Positions 23,599 through 64,000 of a stretch of 64,000 nt of DNA are shown piece after piece. The stretch lies in assembly GCF_037975245.1 (NCBI RefSeq), contig NC_092565.1:7060999-7124998 (forward strand), in the 5' to 3' direction. Under the pieces are notes generated by a model, which ran no database searches, was not told where the DNA came from, and saw only the letters and a program-made list of their open reading frames with translations. The position numbers and the translations under genes are program-made. The DNA comes from Apostichopus japonicus (taxonomy: Eukaryota > Echinodermata > Holothuroidea > Aspidochirotida > Stichopodidae). Each line of letters opens with the position of its first letter. The stretch's first letter is position 1.

Positions 23599-24306
23599 GG
23601 GGGTACATAATTAATTTTGGAGTACCCCAATTCCCTTTCCTGATGTGAGATTTCTGGAGGTTAAACATATTGATTGTTGAATATTTCAATCAATTATTAA
23701 AGAGATAGTAAAGTGTAAGGTTACTACTTACATTTTAAATTACTCATATATGATTTAAGATATTTTTTTCATCGCTGTTGCTTCGTTTTTTGTTTTTAGA
23801 GTAAAAAAAATAAAAATAGATACCTTGGGATACGCTGTAGGCTTGACATGAAATGCACACCACACCTTTGATAGTTATTGAAATATTTCAATCTAAGTTG
23901 AGTAAAATACCAAGAAAAAACAATAAAAATACGAAGTTAGAAAAGTAAAGGGGAAAAAGAAAATGTCTTTAGAACAAAACACATAACAAACAAAGACATT
24001 GTATGTCTCTGAAATGCTTTACAATTTACCACTCTTTAGCTTTTCAATGTTTTTAAATTAATCTTATTCTAGATGTGAAATAGAAATATTTGTAGGTCAT
24101 ACTGGCAATTTCTTTTTTTTTCTTTCTATTTTTCTTTTTATCGTTATTATTATTATTATTAAGGTATAACCTTGTACATTTACAGACATATGTACAATTA
24201 TGTACAGCATCATCCGGTGAATACAGTAGCCAAATCAGATTTCTAAAACTGACGTTTATCATCTCTCGTCTCTTATTTCGCTGTGATCACAACTATTTCA
24301 GATTCT

Positions 24307-63776
<39,470 letters not shown>

Positions 63777-64000
63777 CTACGAAAATGAGAAATTTTGAAG
63801 GTTCAATAATTTTTGCTGTGCAGTAAAACTTTTCTTTACATTTCATTTTGTTTGCTTTTCCAGAATAATAAAACTCAATATATTTTTTAACAATAAAAAA
63901 TTCATATAATTGTGTCAGTTGCTTAAAATCCTTGCCAGCAGATATTTACATCAGAGTAGTATAATGACTATCAAAAATATCATTAATCACAATAATAATA

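Larger units (their letters stand above)
19263..24306. other. Convergent intergenic region with 3' UTRs
   Basis: Lies between the stop codons of two genes that run towards each other. AT-rich with no convincing coding exon. It contains AATAAA signals for the + gene, a 14-unit minisatellite (22564-22971) and a TA array (23490-23598). Confidence 0.6.

Overview
This is animal nuclear DNA: AT-rich, with small exons, GT-AG introns, many microsatellites and dispersed repeats, and no bacterial-style operons. The gene content and repeat texture suggest a marine invertebrate deuterostome, possibly an echinoderm such as a sea cucumber. That placement is inference, because no ribosomal or mitochondrial marker lies in the window.

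Three protein-coding genes can be read. (1) On the + strand, 8302-19262 holds seven phase-compatible exons that form the 3' part of a bHLH-PAS transcription factor. It carries a PAS-A domain, a PAS-B domain and a long C-terminal exon, and looks most like the aryl hydrocarbon receptor. The upstream bHLH exon was not found. (2) Inside the 6.2-kb intron between the first two of these exons, on the opposite strand, is a complete 201-residue gene for the sigma subunit of the AP-5 adaptor complex (AP5S1). It has a probable upstream exon and its own poly(A) signal. (3) On the - strand, nine or ten phase-compatible exons between 63776 and about 24307 encode the 3' two thirds or more of a secreted or extracellular protein. 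Its layout is [Cys module A-B] - Ig - [Cys module A-B] - EGF - EGF - EGF. Its first visible intron is about 27.6 kb long. I do not recognise the A-B module as a named domain. It is duplicated in the protein and is the most novel-looking item here.

Layout: 1-8301 is upstream or intronic sequence of gene 1, with TA arrays and no exon found. 8302-19262 is gene 1 with AP5S1 nested inside. 19263-24306 lies between the convergent 3' ends of genes 1 and 3 and contains a 27-bp minisatellite. 24307-35911 holds the clustered 3' exons of gene 3. 35912-63525 is its giant intron, carrying a three-copy 0.33-kb tandem repeat, a tRNA-derived SINE, a fold-back MITE and other repeats. 63526-63776 is the first visible exon of gene 3, and its 5' part lies beyond the window.

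The genes do not form a functional unit. One is a nuclear sensor or transcription factor, one is an endosomal trafficking subunit, and one is an extracellular protein. All exon borders were set by reading splice consensus and phase by eye, without transcripts. Both split genes give whole numbers of codons when their exons are joined, which supports the models.
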